Part shown: one piece after another, positions 6,473 to 13,521 of the stretch
Numbering within the stretch: position 1 is the first letter of the stretch
How the letters are laid out: the number at the start of each line of letters is the position of its first letter
Source: Lachnospiraceae bacterium
Lineage (GTDB): Bacteria > Bacillota > Clostridia > Lachnospirales > Lachnospiraceae
Assembly: GCA_900770785.1 (NCBI GenBank)
Contig: CAAGLJ010000176.1
Span: forward strand, 1-30,012
Direction: 5' to 3'
Length of the DNA: 30,012 nt
Translations under genes and position numbers: made by a program
The notes under the pieces: generated by a model
What the model saw: only the letters and a program-made list of their open reading frames with translations
The model's database searches: none
Told to the model about the DNA's origin: nothing

Positions 6473-7813
6473 CTATTTTTCTTTGATTACAATTTCTCTT
6501 TCATTCACCTTTTCCACTATCCCGTCAATAGATGCGTGAATCCCTGTACTCAGACCTTCTGCTGGTCGTCCTATCAACTGACCCCCGACCACCCTGTCTC
6601 CTGCTGATACCACCGGAATAGCTGCTGCTCCAATATGCTGACTCAAGGGAATTTTTACCCTCCCAATCTTTAGCCGTCTATCTGCTACCCCCTCCTCTTC
6701 AAAGGGCGCTGCCACATCATAGCGTTCCAGTCCCAGACGCTTTGCCAGCCTGTGAACGGGTAATTTTTTCAGGTCTCTATCCCACTCCACAGGTGCAGGT
6801 TCCCGTTTTTCCACCTGTACTCCTGCCTGCTTTAATCCACCCTTGAACTGCTGAATAATGGAGCGGGGAGAAAGCCCCTGGGGACAGGCATAGTTTTCAC
6901 AGATACCACAGCCGCTGCAATAGGCTGAATTCATATATATTTTTAAATCCGATAAATCATGTTTACCCACTGCCCGCATCACCAGATGGGGTTCTATAGG
7001 ATGCCCCAGCATATGCCTGGAGCATAAATCCGTACAGGCTCTGCACTGGCAGCATACTGAGGAAGCCCTTCTTCGTTCAATGTCCAGATTCTTCTCCATC
7101 CGTCTTGCCAGATAATGTTCCTGGGGTAAAACGATAATTCCATTGGTGGTCTTGGTGACCAGGGTATTTTCCTTTCCCAATCTTCCCATCATGGGTCCCC
7201 CCATAACAAAAGCAGGATTAGATGTTGTTATTCTTCCCGCCAAAGCCACTGCCTGTTTTACCGTTATCCCAAGGGGCACCCTCACCGTCAGGGGATGCTC
7301 CACCTCACCTACAATAGAGACTAATTTATCAGTAACCGGTTTTTCTTCATGTACTGCCCTGTACAGGTTATACATGGTCTCCACGTTATATACTACTACA
7401 TTCTCATCTATGGGAAGTCCGCCGGGGCGGATGACACGCCCTGTGGCTTCATAAATCAAAACCACCTCATCCCCCATAGGATAAGAGGCTTTAAGGGAAC
7501 AAATCCGGATATTCGGATAATTGCCCCTTACCTCTTCTATGGCCTGAATGGTGGTTGTATATTCACTTTTAATTCCAATAACCGCCTCTTTTGCCCCAAA
7601 GCTGGCCCTTACCTCCTCCAGCATCTGAAGGATTTCTTCCGTATAGGCTGCCAGCAGCTGTCTGTGGAGCTTAAGCAGAGGCTCACATTCCACACAGTTT
7701 AAAATGACCGTATCTGCCTGATCGGTCATTTTGGCATAGGCGGGAAAACCGGCACCACCGGCCCCCACTATGCCACTTTCTCTTGCAATAGCTTTTAATT
7801 CATTGATTTGCAT
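6473..7813 (-). CDS. pduS: PduS-like RnfC-family flavo/iron-sulfur protein of the BMC
   Basis: This 446-residue protein belongs to the RnfC/NqrA-like group that includes PduS, described as a cobalamin reductase in B12-dependent compartments. The N-terminus has the glycine-rich flavin/NADH region GIVGAGGAGFPAYAKM. An SLBB-type domain follows in the middle. Two Fe-S motifs lie near 254-264 (CCQCRACTDLC) and 299-310 (CSGCGICENYAC), and a barrel-sandwich C-terminus ends the protein. The ATG at 7813 has GGGGATTAAT before it, directly after a hairpin; an ATG 12 bp upstream is the alternative. No B12 enzyme is present in the window, so a role in moving electrons from NADH through the PduT-type pore is more likely than cobalamin reduction. 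Confidence 0.88.
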   Translation of the reverse strand: MQINELKAIARESGIVGAGGAGFPAYAKMTDQADTVILNCVECEPLLKLHRQLLAAYTEEILQMLEEVRASFGAKEAVIGIKSEYTTTIQAIEEVRGNYPNIRICSLKASYPMGDEVVLIYEATGRVIRPGGLPIDENVVVYNVETMYNLYRAVHEEKPVTDKLVSIVGEVEHPLTVRVPLGITVKQAVALAGRITTSNPAFVMGGPMMGRLGKENTLVTKTTNGIIVLPQEHYLARRMEKNLDIERRRASSVCCQCRACTDLCSRHMLGHPIEPHLVMRAVGKHDLSDLKIYMNSAYCSGCGICENYACPQGLSPRSIIQQFKGGLKQAGVQVEKREPAPVEWDRDLKKLPVHRLAKRLGLERYDVAAPFEEEGVADRRLKIGRVKIPLSQHIGAAAIPVVSAGDRVVGGQLIGRPAEGLSTGIHASIDGIVEKVNEREIVIKEK

Positions 7814-7827
7814 ATTAATCCCCATGC

Positions 7828-7852
7828 ATAGAACAGGCCTTGCCTGTTCTAT
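7828..7852. repeat. Perfect 11-bp intercistronic hairpin upstream of pduS
   Basis: ATAGAACAGGC (7828-7838) and GCCTGTTCTAT (7842-7852) are exact complements around a 3-nt loop. In the minus-strand mRNA the stem ends only a few bases before the pduS ribosome site, with no U-run. It could block readback by exonucleases or control pduS translation. Confidence 0.6.
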
Positions 7853-7931
7853 TGCTCAAATAAATAAGTGAAAATTTTTAATTTTTACACTAATCCCCGT
7901 ATAATACCACAGCCCTTGTCTGTGCTATGCT

Positions 7932-8201
7932 TTATTTGCTCCAATCCTGTCCTTCATCTACAATACCTACAATGGCTGCATCTATGGGAGCATCTCCCAT
8001 GTCGCAGCCAATTCTCGCCGCACTGCCCTGAGCCACCAGCACATATTCACCTATGCCGGCTCCAATAATATCAATGGCGACCAGTCTGCCTGTACCAGCA
8101 TCCATTTCCTGTACCGGCTCCACAATCATAAATTTATTGCCCACTAATTTCTCGCTTTTTCTGGTAGAAAACAGGCTTCCCACAACTTTTCCAACGATCA
8201 T
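7932..8201 (-). CDS. pduN: BMC-P pentameric vertex protein (EutN/CcmL/PduN family)
   Basis: The 89-residue protein begins MIVGKVVGSLFSTRKSEKLV and has the VAIDIIGAGIGEYVLVAQGS core of the EutN/CcmL family. It ends with the DAAIVGIVDEGQ segment. Pentamers of this family cap the twelve vertices of the icosahedral shell; usually only a few copies are needed per compartment. The start follows GGAGAGTGCT. It lies between pduL and pduS and is separated from pduS by about 120 bp holding the strong hairpin, which may uncouple expression of this low-copy part from its neighbours. Confidence 0.93.
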   Translation of the reverse strand: MIVGKVVGSLFSTRKSEKLVGNKFMIVEPVQEMDAGTGRLVAIDIIGAGIGEYVLVAQGSAARIGCDMGDAPIDAAIVGIVDEGQDWSK

Positions 8202-8287
8202 AGCACTCTCCGTTTCTCAAGCTCTTCCGGCAATTCTCTATCCGACAGAGCCTCTCATTTTTTCAAGAATTCAGTTACACCGAGAGT

Positions 8288-8932
8288 TTAAACGATCACT
8301 GCCAAATCGCCCTGCTTTACCTGACAGGCATTTGCCTCATCGGTATCAATATGCATTTCCAGGGTAAAGGATTCGTCCACACGAATCTTTACCTGTTCCA
8401 ATAATGCCCCTCTTTCATCGCCCATACGGACAGAGACCATATCTCCATCTTTAAAGCCGGCTGCTTCTGCATCTGCCGGAGGCATATGGATATGTCTTGC
8501 TGCCACGATACAGCCTTCCTTTAAGTAAATTGCCCCTTTTGGCCCTACCAGGGCAATGGGAGCGCTCCCTGTAATATCACCGGACTGTCTGGTAGGCGCT
8601 TTCACTCCCAGCGTACGGGCATCAGTGGCAGAAATCTCAACCTGAGATTTACTTCTTACGGGTCCCAGAATACGAACGTTTTCGATGGCCCTAAGCTTAA
8701 GTCCCACAATGGTACACTGCTCATTGGAAGCAAACTGGCCACCCATCAGTTCACTTCTTTTCGTCAACTGATAGCCCTCACCAAAGAGCTTTTCCACATC
8801 CTCCTGGGTCAGATGAATGTGTCTGGCAGAAATACCTATGGGAACCTTTATCCGGGGCTTTTCTGTCTTGCCGGCTTCCATGGCCTCCAATACCATTCTG
8901 GTAATTGCCTCAACATTCTGATATGTATTCAA
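8288..8932 (-). CDS. pduL: Phosphate acyltransferase PduL, with encapsulation peptide
   Basis: PduL exchanges acyl-CoA and phosphate, giving acyl phosphate and recycling CoA inside the compartment. The 214-residue protein has the two zinc-binding histidine motifs of the family, ARHIHLTQED (His38, His40) and AARHIHMPPAD (His147, His149). Residues 4-20 (YQNVEAITRMVLEAMEA) form an amphipathic helix followed by a charged linker, the usual N-terminal cargo signal. The start is TTG at 8932, preceded by GGGAGGTACAGC; no better ATG exists. The likely substrate here is lactyl-CoA or another C3 acyl-CoA made by the neighbouring aldehyde dehydrogenase. That substrate assignment is inferred from pathway context. 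Confidence 0.95.
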   Translation of the reverse strand: MNTYQNVEAITRMVLEAMEAGKTEKPRIKVPIGISARHIHLTQEDVEKLFGEGYQLTKRSELMGGQFASNEQCTIVGLKLRAIENVRILGPVRSKSQVEISATDARTLGVKAPTRQSGDITGSAPIALVGPKGAIYLKEGCIVAARHIHMPPADAEAAGFKDGDMVSVRMGDERGALLEQVKIRVDESFTLEMHIDTDEANACQVKQGDLAVIV

Positions 8933-8996
8933 GCTGTACCTCCCACTTATCCGCAGATTCAGCCGTTATTTCTGCTGCCTGTCGGATATCTGCCAT
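8910..8996 (-). CDS. Possible 28-residue coupling ORF before pduL
   Basis: An ATG 2 nt after the upstream shell-gene stop opens a 28-codon frame (MADIRQAAEITAESADKWEV and eight more residues) that overlaps the pduL start by 23 nt in another frame. The ribosome site is poor (AAGG, 10 nt away). It may only keep ribosomes moving from the shell gene to pduL; a functional peptide is unproven. Confidence 0.25.
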   Translation of the reverse strand: MADIRQAAEITAESADKWEVQLEYISEC

Positions 8997-8998
8997 TC

Positions 8999-9277
8999 TT
9001 ATTTAACCTTGGGTAAAATCATCTCCACATCATTGTGAGGTCTGGGAATTACATGGGTAGCTACTAATTCTCCTAAAGAAGATGCACTGTTAGCCCCTGC
9101 TTCGACAGAAGATTTAACTGCTCCCACATCTCCGCGTACCATTACGGTTACCAGACCGGAACCGATTTTCTCCGTTCCCACTAAGGTAACGTTTGCTGCC
9201 TTGCACATAGCGTCTGCTGCTTCGATTGCCGCTACTAAGCCTCTGGTTTCTACCATTCCCAATGCTTCTAATGCCAT
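8999..9277 (-). CDS. BMC-H hexameric shell protein (PduA/PduJ-like), copy 1
   Basis: The 92-residue protein is a single canonical BMC domain: ALGMVETRGLVAAIEAADAM at the start, GSGLVTVMVRGDVGAV in the middle and VATHVIPRPHNDVEMILPKV at the end. Hexamers of this type tile the shell facets and pass small metabolites through a central pore, formed by the KIGSG loop. The ATG at 9277 has GGAGGAAAAGTT; the longer frame from 9319 has no site. It is nearly identical in protein and DNA to the BMC-H gene at 9730-10005, so one is a recent duplicate. It differs by a cysteine in AMCKAANV. Confidence 0.95.
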   Translation of the reverse strand: MALEALGMVETRGLVAAIEAADAMCKAANVTLVGTEKIGSGLVTVMVRGDVGAVKSSVEAGANSASSLGELVATHVIPRPHNDVEMILPKVK

Positions 9278-9302
9278 AACTTTTCCTCCATTCTGAATCA
9301 CC

Positions 9303-9318
9303 TGCGTTAAGAAACGCA
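9303..9318. repeat. Intercistronic hairpin between two shell genes
   Basis: TGCGTT (9303-9308) pairs with AACGCA (9313-9318) around a 4-nt loop, in the 68-bp spacer between the shell genes. There is no T-tract on the minus strand. It is one of several such stems along this operon. Confidence 0.35.
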
Positions 9319-9345
9319 ACGCTCCATATTTTTTACAATTTTAAA

Positions 9346-9702
9346 TCATACCTTTTTCGGAACAAAATCCGGTGGATCTTCTCCCAGTATTCTGGGCTGA
9401 GAGGAAGGCTCCTCTTTTCCTTTAAAACGGCTGGCCGACAGCTGTATCATCCTGACAATTTCCGGATGCGGATTGGGAAGGATGCCTGTGGATACAGGCT
9501 TCTTAATGGCATTTGCTGCGGCAGCCTCAACCGACTGCCTTACCGCCTCCACTTCACCTTCCACTACCAGAGTAACCAGCCTTCCACCCAGCTTTCTCTC
9601 CCAGGTGGACAGGGTTACATCTGCCGCTTTACACATGATGTCCAGGGCATCCATAGCTGCTACCACACCTGTGATTTCGATGAATCCATATGCATTACCC
9701 AT
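9346..9702 (-). CDS. BMC-H-type shell protein with C-terminal extension
   Basis: 118 residues. Residues 1-90 form one BMC domain (YGFIEITGVVAAMDALDIMC, then LVTLVVEGEVEAVRQSVEAA). An additional polar tail of roughly 28 residues (KGKEEPSSQPRILGEDPPDF and on) is low in hydrophobics and probably disordered. Shell proteins with tails, such as PduK-like and EutK-like ones, are known in other compartments; this tail has no Fe-S or nucleic-acid-binding motif that I can see. The loop at the pore position reads KLGGR, unlike the KIGSG of the two main hexamers, so its pore should have different selectivity. It lies 27 bp after the preceding shell gene, with GAAGGAGAACCGGC before its ATG. Confidence 0.85.
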   Translation of the reverse strand: MGNAYGFIEITGVVAAMDALDIMCKAADVTLSTWERKLGGRLVTLVVEGEVEAVRQSVEAAAANAIKKPVSTGILPNPHPEIVRMIQLSASRFKGKEEPSSQPRILGEDPPDFVPKKV

Positions 9703-9729
9703 GCCGGTTCTCCTTCAATCTCCCTTTAC

Positions 9730-10005
9730 TTAAATCTTGGGGAGAATTTTTTCTACATCATTATGGGGTCTTGGAATCACATGGGTTGCTACCAGCTCAC
9801 CCAGTCTGCTTGCCGCACTGGTTCCTGCCTCTACCGCAGCCTTAACTGCTCCTACATCTCCACGTACCATTACGGTTACCAGACCGGAGCCGATTTTTTC
9901 TGTTCCTACCAGAACAACCTCCGCTGCCTTGGTCATTGCATCTGCTGCCTCAATCGCTGCAGTAAGTCCTCTTGTTTCTACCATTCCTAATGCTTCCTGT
10001 GCCAT
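9730..10005 (-). CDS. BMC-H hexameric shell protein (PduA/PduJ-like), copy 2
   Basis: The 91-residue protein is a canonical BMC domain, with ALGMVETRGLTAAIEAADAM, the pore loop KIGSG and VATHVIPRPHNDVEKILPKI. It should be one of the main facet tiles. The start at 10005 has an excellent AAGGAGGATTTAAAC; the longer frame from 10029 is not used. It is a near-duplicate of the gene at 8999-9277 and differs chiefly at TKAAEV versus CKAANV and in the last residues. Two copies of an abundant tile may raise the facet-protein dose or allow mixed hexamers. Confidence 0.95.
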   Translation of the reverse strand: MAQEALGMVETRGLTAAIEAADAMTKAAEVVLVGTEKIGSGLVTVMVRGDVGAVKAAVEAGTSAASRLGELVATHVIPRPHNDVEKILPKI

Positions 10006-10025
10006 GTTTAAATCCTCCTTAAGTT

Positions 10026-10364
10026 TCAATTTTTATCAAGTGCGCTGATTTTCAGCATTTTTTCTGTATCTTCTGTAGGTCTTGGAATAATGTGTCTGGA
10101 TACGACTCCGGTATGTGCCGCTGCCACCGCTTCTGCTGCTTTCATGGCTTCCTCTACATCAGCAATACTGCCTCTGAATTTTACCGTAACCAGAAGGGGT
10201 ACCGGTAAAGCATCCGCATTAGCGGGTTTATTCTTGTCGAACACTTCCAATGTTACATTTGCAGCCTTGCAGCCTGCATCTGCTGCCAGAAATGCACAAA
10301 CAAGGCCAAATACCTCTAACAAGCCTACCGCTTCCTGTCTGCCACCTGCTGTCCGATTATCCAT
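10026..10364 (-). CDS. Divergent BMC-H shell protein with loop insertion
   Basis: 112 residues with a BMC domain (EAVGLLEVFGLVCAFLAADA, then LVTVKFRGSIADVEEAMKAA and VVSRHIIPRPTEDTEKML). Compared with the main tiles it has about 10 extra residues (DKNKPANADALPVP) at the position of the pore-facing loop and an N-terminal lead of about 10 residues. The insertion should narrow, gate or otherwise reshape the pore. It is the first shell gene after the enzymes, 20 bp before the next one. The sigma of evidence for a hexamer rather than a trimer is its single-domain length. Confidence 0.85.
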   Translation of the reverse strand: MDNRTAGGRQEAVGLLEVFGLVCAFLAADAGCKAANVTLEVFDKNKPANADALPVPLLVTVKFRGSIADVEEAMKAAEAVAAAHTGVVSRHIIPRPTEDTEKMLKISALDKN

Positions 10365-10407
10365 ATCCTGTCCTTTCTGAGATTCCCTGTCACTGTTTTA
10401 TACCTTC

Positions 10408-11628
10408 TTATTCGTTGACAATGGCAATCTTAAGACCCGTCATCTCCAGATTCTTCTTTAACGCTTCGTTAATTTCCTCCAGAGGATATTTGTGGGTAAT
10501 TAACTCTGACACCGGAAGGCCGATGCCCTTTGCTCTCTTTAAGAAATCAAAGGTAGTTGCATAATCTCTAAGGGTATATACCCAGCTTCCTACCAGAGTA
10601 ATTTCTTTTGCACACAAATCGAAATGGGGATTGATCGACGCTTCTCCTCCATTTACAAAAAAGCCCAATTCACATAAGCCACCACCATTACGGATAAACT
10701 TATAGATATTGGCGTGTGCCTGCGGATTGCCGGTACACTGGAATCCAAAATCTGCCAGGTGTCCCCCAAAGGAATCCTTTACGGCCAGGGTCAGTGCTTC
10801 AATACCATTATGATCCTTGAAGCTGACGGTTCTGGCAGCTCCCAGCCTTCTGGCAAAGTCCAGTCTGGTCTGGTTACCGTCAACGGCAGTAATATTTTCG
10901 ATTCCCATAGTCCTTAAGACAGCAATGCAGATCAAGCCAATAGGCCCACAGCCCTGTACCACTACTCTGCTGTTAAATCTCAGGATTCCAGTAGTTTTTG
11001 CTCTTTCTACCGCATGAACCAGCACCGCAGAGGGTTCAATCAGTATACGGGAATCCAAATCCAAATCACTTACGTTAAAAATAGTGGAGCCCTTCCTGAT
11101 CAATATGTAATCTGCAAACCATCCGTTTAAGTGTATATCATCATCGGGAAGCAGCCCATATACGTCTGCATCTCCTACATTCTGCTTATTCAGGTCGTAC
11201 ATGGTAATATCCGGGTCATCTTTGAAAATCATACAGGTAACGACCTTATCACCAACCCTCAAATCCTTGCCTGCACTGTCTTTTTTTACGTTTTTCCCCA
11301 TCTTCATGATTTCACCGGTACCCTCATGTCCCAGGGCCACTGGAATCAGTCCGAAGGGGTCACGTTTAAATTCATGGGCATCCGTTCCACAGACCCCACA
11401 GCCTTCTACTCTAACCAGAATATCATCATCTCCCACCTGGGGCATGGGATATTCTTTTACTTCAAATTTCTCCAGTCCCGTAAGCATGGCTACATGTGCA
11501 GTAGAAGGAATTTCCCGACAAGCCCTGCCTGCCGGGCTTATGCCTGTTGAATCCGCTGCTTTACCTGTCCTGCCGGCCATCTGCTCCAGGACTTGTCGTA
11601 CAATTAATTCAAGCTCCTGTTCTTTCAT
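10408..11628 (-). CDS. Zinc-type alcohol dehydrogenase with encapsulation peptide
   Basis: This 406-residue medium-chain dehydrogenase would reduce an aldehyde to an alcohol with NADH, here probably lactaldehyde to 1,2-propanediol. Residues 1-18 (MKEQELELIVRQVLEQMA) form an amphipathic cargo-type helix and 20-43 a linker. The GroES-like domain has Cys77 in GCGVCGTDAH and GHEGTG at 100-105. The Rossmann domain has VVVQGCGPIGLI. The usual four-cysteine structural zinc lobe is absent after GDKVV. The start at 11628 has GGAGGGAAAG; upstream ATGs at 11640 and 11718 have none. Well-studied Pdu compartments use an iron-type enzyme (PduQ) for this step, so this is a substitution by an unrelated family. 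Confidence 0.9.
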   Translation of the reverse strand: MKEQELELIVRQVLEQMAGRTGKAADSTGISPAGRACREIPSTAHVAMLTGLEKFEVKEYPMPQVGDDDILVRVEGCGVCGTDAHEFKRDPFGLIPVALGHEGTGEIMKMGKNVKKDSAGKDLRVGDKVVTCMIFKDDPDITMYDLNKQNVGDADVYGLLPDDDIHLNGWFADYILIRKGSTIFNVSDLDLDSRILIEPSAVLVHAVERAKTTGILRFNSRVVVQGCGPIGLICIAVLRTMGIENITAVDGNQTRLDFARRLGAARTVSFKDHNGIEALTLAVKDSFGGHLADFGFQCTGNPQAHANIYKFIRNGGGLCELGFFVNGGEASINPHFDLCAKEITLVGSWVYTLRDYATTFDFLKRAKGIGLPVSELITHKYPLEEINEALKKNLEMTGLKIAIVNE

Positions 11629-11656
11629 CTTTCCCTCCATTTTCTCTATTGCTCCT

Positions 11657-13048
11657 TTACCGGATACAGAGACTGTCCGACATGGTACAGCGTCTTCTCT
11701 TGGTAAAGGTCTGTGCACTGGTCAATCCTTCTCCGGTTCGGGAAGCAATGGTAAAGGTACAGTAGCCTTCTCCTCCGAATCCCAGAGCCGCATAGCTGGG
11801 TCCGTTTTTCACCAGAATTGCCGTATCCAGTGCCTTCGCATATTCGGTAATATGGTCTACATTTTTGGAATGAATATGAGCCGAGTGGCGGTTGCCATGC
11901 TCCAGCCAGACCGCTGTCTCTACTCCTTCTTTAAAATCCTTCACCCGAACCATTCCCAAAATGGGCATCATCAGTTCCTCTGAAATTAAAGGATGCTCCT
12001 TTTCTCCTTCAAAAACAATACAGCGAATATCTGCCCCTGCTTCCACCCCTGCCATAGCTAGCAGTTCTCTTGCACTTCTTCCCACGCATTTGCGGTTTAA
12101 AGCCCCCTTGGGGGTAAGTACGGTATTTACCAGTCTTTCCACCACTTCCTTACCAGCCAGATAGCAGCCGTTTTCAGAAATCATGTAGTGCATAAGTTCA
12201 TCGGCAATACCCTCCAGGGCAACAATCTCTTTTTCCGCAATGCAGGGAAGATTGTTGTCAAAGGTGCAGCCGTTGACAATATCCTGGGCGGCCTTTCTTA
12301 TATCTGCTGTTTCATCCACCAGTACCGGGGGATTACCCGCCCCTGCACCAATGGCCCTCTTTCCTGAGGAAAGAACGGCAGTTACTACACCGGGGCCTCC
12401 TGTAGCCACCAGCAGGTGAATGGCCGGATGCTTCATCATGATGGCACTGGAATCCATGGTAGGTTCCTCCACCGTTACCGCAATGTTATCCGGTCCTCCC
12501 GCCTCCACAGAGGCCTCATTAATCATATTAATAGTAAAAATAGTGGTCTTTTTGGCATTGGGATGAGGATTAAACACCACCGTATTTCCTCCTGCCAACA
12601 TTCCAATACAGTTGCAGATAACCGTCTCGGAAGGGTTCGTTGCGGGAGTGATTGCACCGATTACCCCAAAGGGTCCCATTTCCACCAGAGTCAGCCCCCT
12701 GTCTCCCGACCAGGCAATGGTGCTGATATCTTCTGTACCAGGGGTCTTTTCTGCGGTCAAGTGGTGCTTCAGAATTTTGTCTCCTACATTGCCCATCCCC
12801 GTCTCATTTACGCCCATGTTAGCTAAAAGCTCAGCATTTTCATGTACCTTTTTACGAATAACAGAGATAATTTTTTCCCGCTGATCCAGAGACATGACTC
12901 TCACCTTTTTCTGTGCCTCAATAGAAGCCGAAATAGCATCGTTCATGTCTTTAAATACGCCCCGCATGCCGGATACCTCTCCGGCAATCTGCATATTGGC
13001 CATCACCCTCTGTACAATGGCTTTGACCATCCGTTCATCTACAGACAC
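11657..13048 (-). CDS. pduP: CoA-acylating aldehyde dehydrogenase, PduP-like
   Basis: 463 residues of the acylating aldehyde dehydrogenase family (PduP/EutE), which oxidise an aldehyde to acyl-CoA with NAD. Residues 1-20 (GTG start, VDERMVKAIVQRVMANMQ) are an amphipathic cargo-type helix, followed by a short linker. The catalytic cysteine is Cys269 in DNNLPCIAEKE; VATGGPGVV is the nucleotide region. Start choice is secure: GTG at 13048 is preceded by AAAGGAGG with 7-nt spacing, lying inside the upstream gene, and the two genes overlap by 10 nt. With the class II aldolase at the head of the operon, L-lactaldehyde to lactyl-CoA is the expected reaction, although propionaldehyde or acetaldehyde cannot be excluded. 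Confidence 0.95.
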   Translation of the reverse strand: MSVDERMVKAIVQRVMANMQIAGEVSGMRGVFKDMNDAISASIEAQKKVRVMSLDQREKIISVIRKKVHENAELLANMGVNETGMGNVGDKILKHHLTAEKTPGTEDISTIAWSGDRGLTLVEMGPFGVIGAITPATNPSETVICNCIGMLAGGNTVVFNPHPNAKKTTIFTINMINEASVEAGGPDNIAVTVEEPTMDSSAIMMKHPAIHLLVATGGPGVVTAVLSSGKRAIGAGAGNPPVLVDETADIRKAAQDIVNGCTFDNNLPCIAEKEIVALEGIADELMHYMISENGCYLAGKEVVERLVNTVLTPKGALNRKCVGRSARELLAMAGVEAGADIRCIVFEGEKEHPLISEELMMPILGMVRVKDFKEGVETAVWLEHGNRHSAHIHSKNVDHITEYAKALDTAILVKNGPSYAALGFGGEGYCTFTIASRTGEGLTSAQTFTKRRRCTMSDSLCIR

Positions 13049-13518
13049 TTGATTACCTCCTTTAATGCCAGGCTGCCACAGGCCGCCAGTTCAGTATCCT
13101 CTCCTGCACTGGCTCCCGATACCCCCAGGGCTCCTATCATGGTTTTACCCACCATCAGGGGTTCTCCGCCTCCTAATATCATTACCTTGCCGTTACCTGA
13201 AAACTGCAGTCCATACAGTTCTCCTCCCGGCTGACACAGTCTGGATAAGCGGCTTGTGGCCATCTGAAAGGCTGTGGAGGTATACGCCTTGTTTATCGCC
13301 ACATCAAAGCTTCCATGATAGGCTCCGTCCATACAATGGACAGCAACGGGTTTTCCTGATGCGTCAGAAACAGCAATAACTACTGCCAATCCCATCTCTT
13401 TCGCCTTCTCTTCCACAGCCTCGATGAGCTTCACAGCCAGCTTCAAGGACATAACCTCTTTCACTATGGCCTGACCCACCAGATCCTTCACTATATTTTC
13501 CAGTCTGCTCTCATTCAT
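13039..13518 (-). CDS. PduO C-terminal/HbpS-like (GlcG, DUF336) BMC protein
   Basis: 159 residues. Residues 22-155 are a GlcG/HbpS-type domain, with LAVVIAVSDASGKPVAVHCM and the glycine-rich GVSGASAGEDTELA. Proteins of this group bind heme or a corrin-like cofactor, and the domain forms the C-terminal half of PduO. The N-terminal adenosyltransferase half of PduO is absent. Residues 3-20 (ESRLENIVKDLVGQAIVK) form an amphipathic helix resembling cargo signals, so the protein is probably packed in the shell. The gene sits between the aldolase and the aldehyde dehydrogenase and overlaps the latter by 10 nt. Its exact role is unknown even in better-studied compartments. Confidence 0.8.
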   Translation of the reverse strand: MNESRLENIVKDLVGQAIVKEVMSLKLAVKLIEAVEEKAKEMGLAVVIAVSDASGKPVAVHCMDGAYHGSFDVAINKAYTSTAFQMATSRLSRLCQPGGELYGLQFSGNGKVMILGGGEPLMVGKTMIGALGVSGASAGEDTELAACGSLALKEVIKCL

Positions 13519-13521
13519 CTC

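Noticed and set aside
11201..11983. A 260-residue plus-strand ORF
   Set aside because: It is antisense to the alcohol and aldehyde dehydrogenase genes and has Ser/Pro-rich shadow composition.
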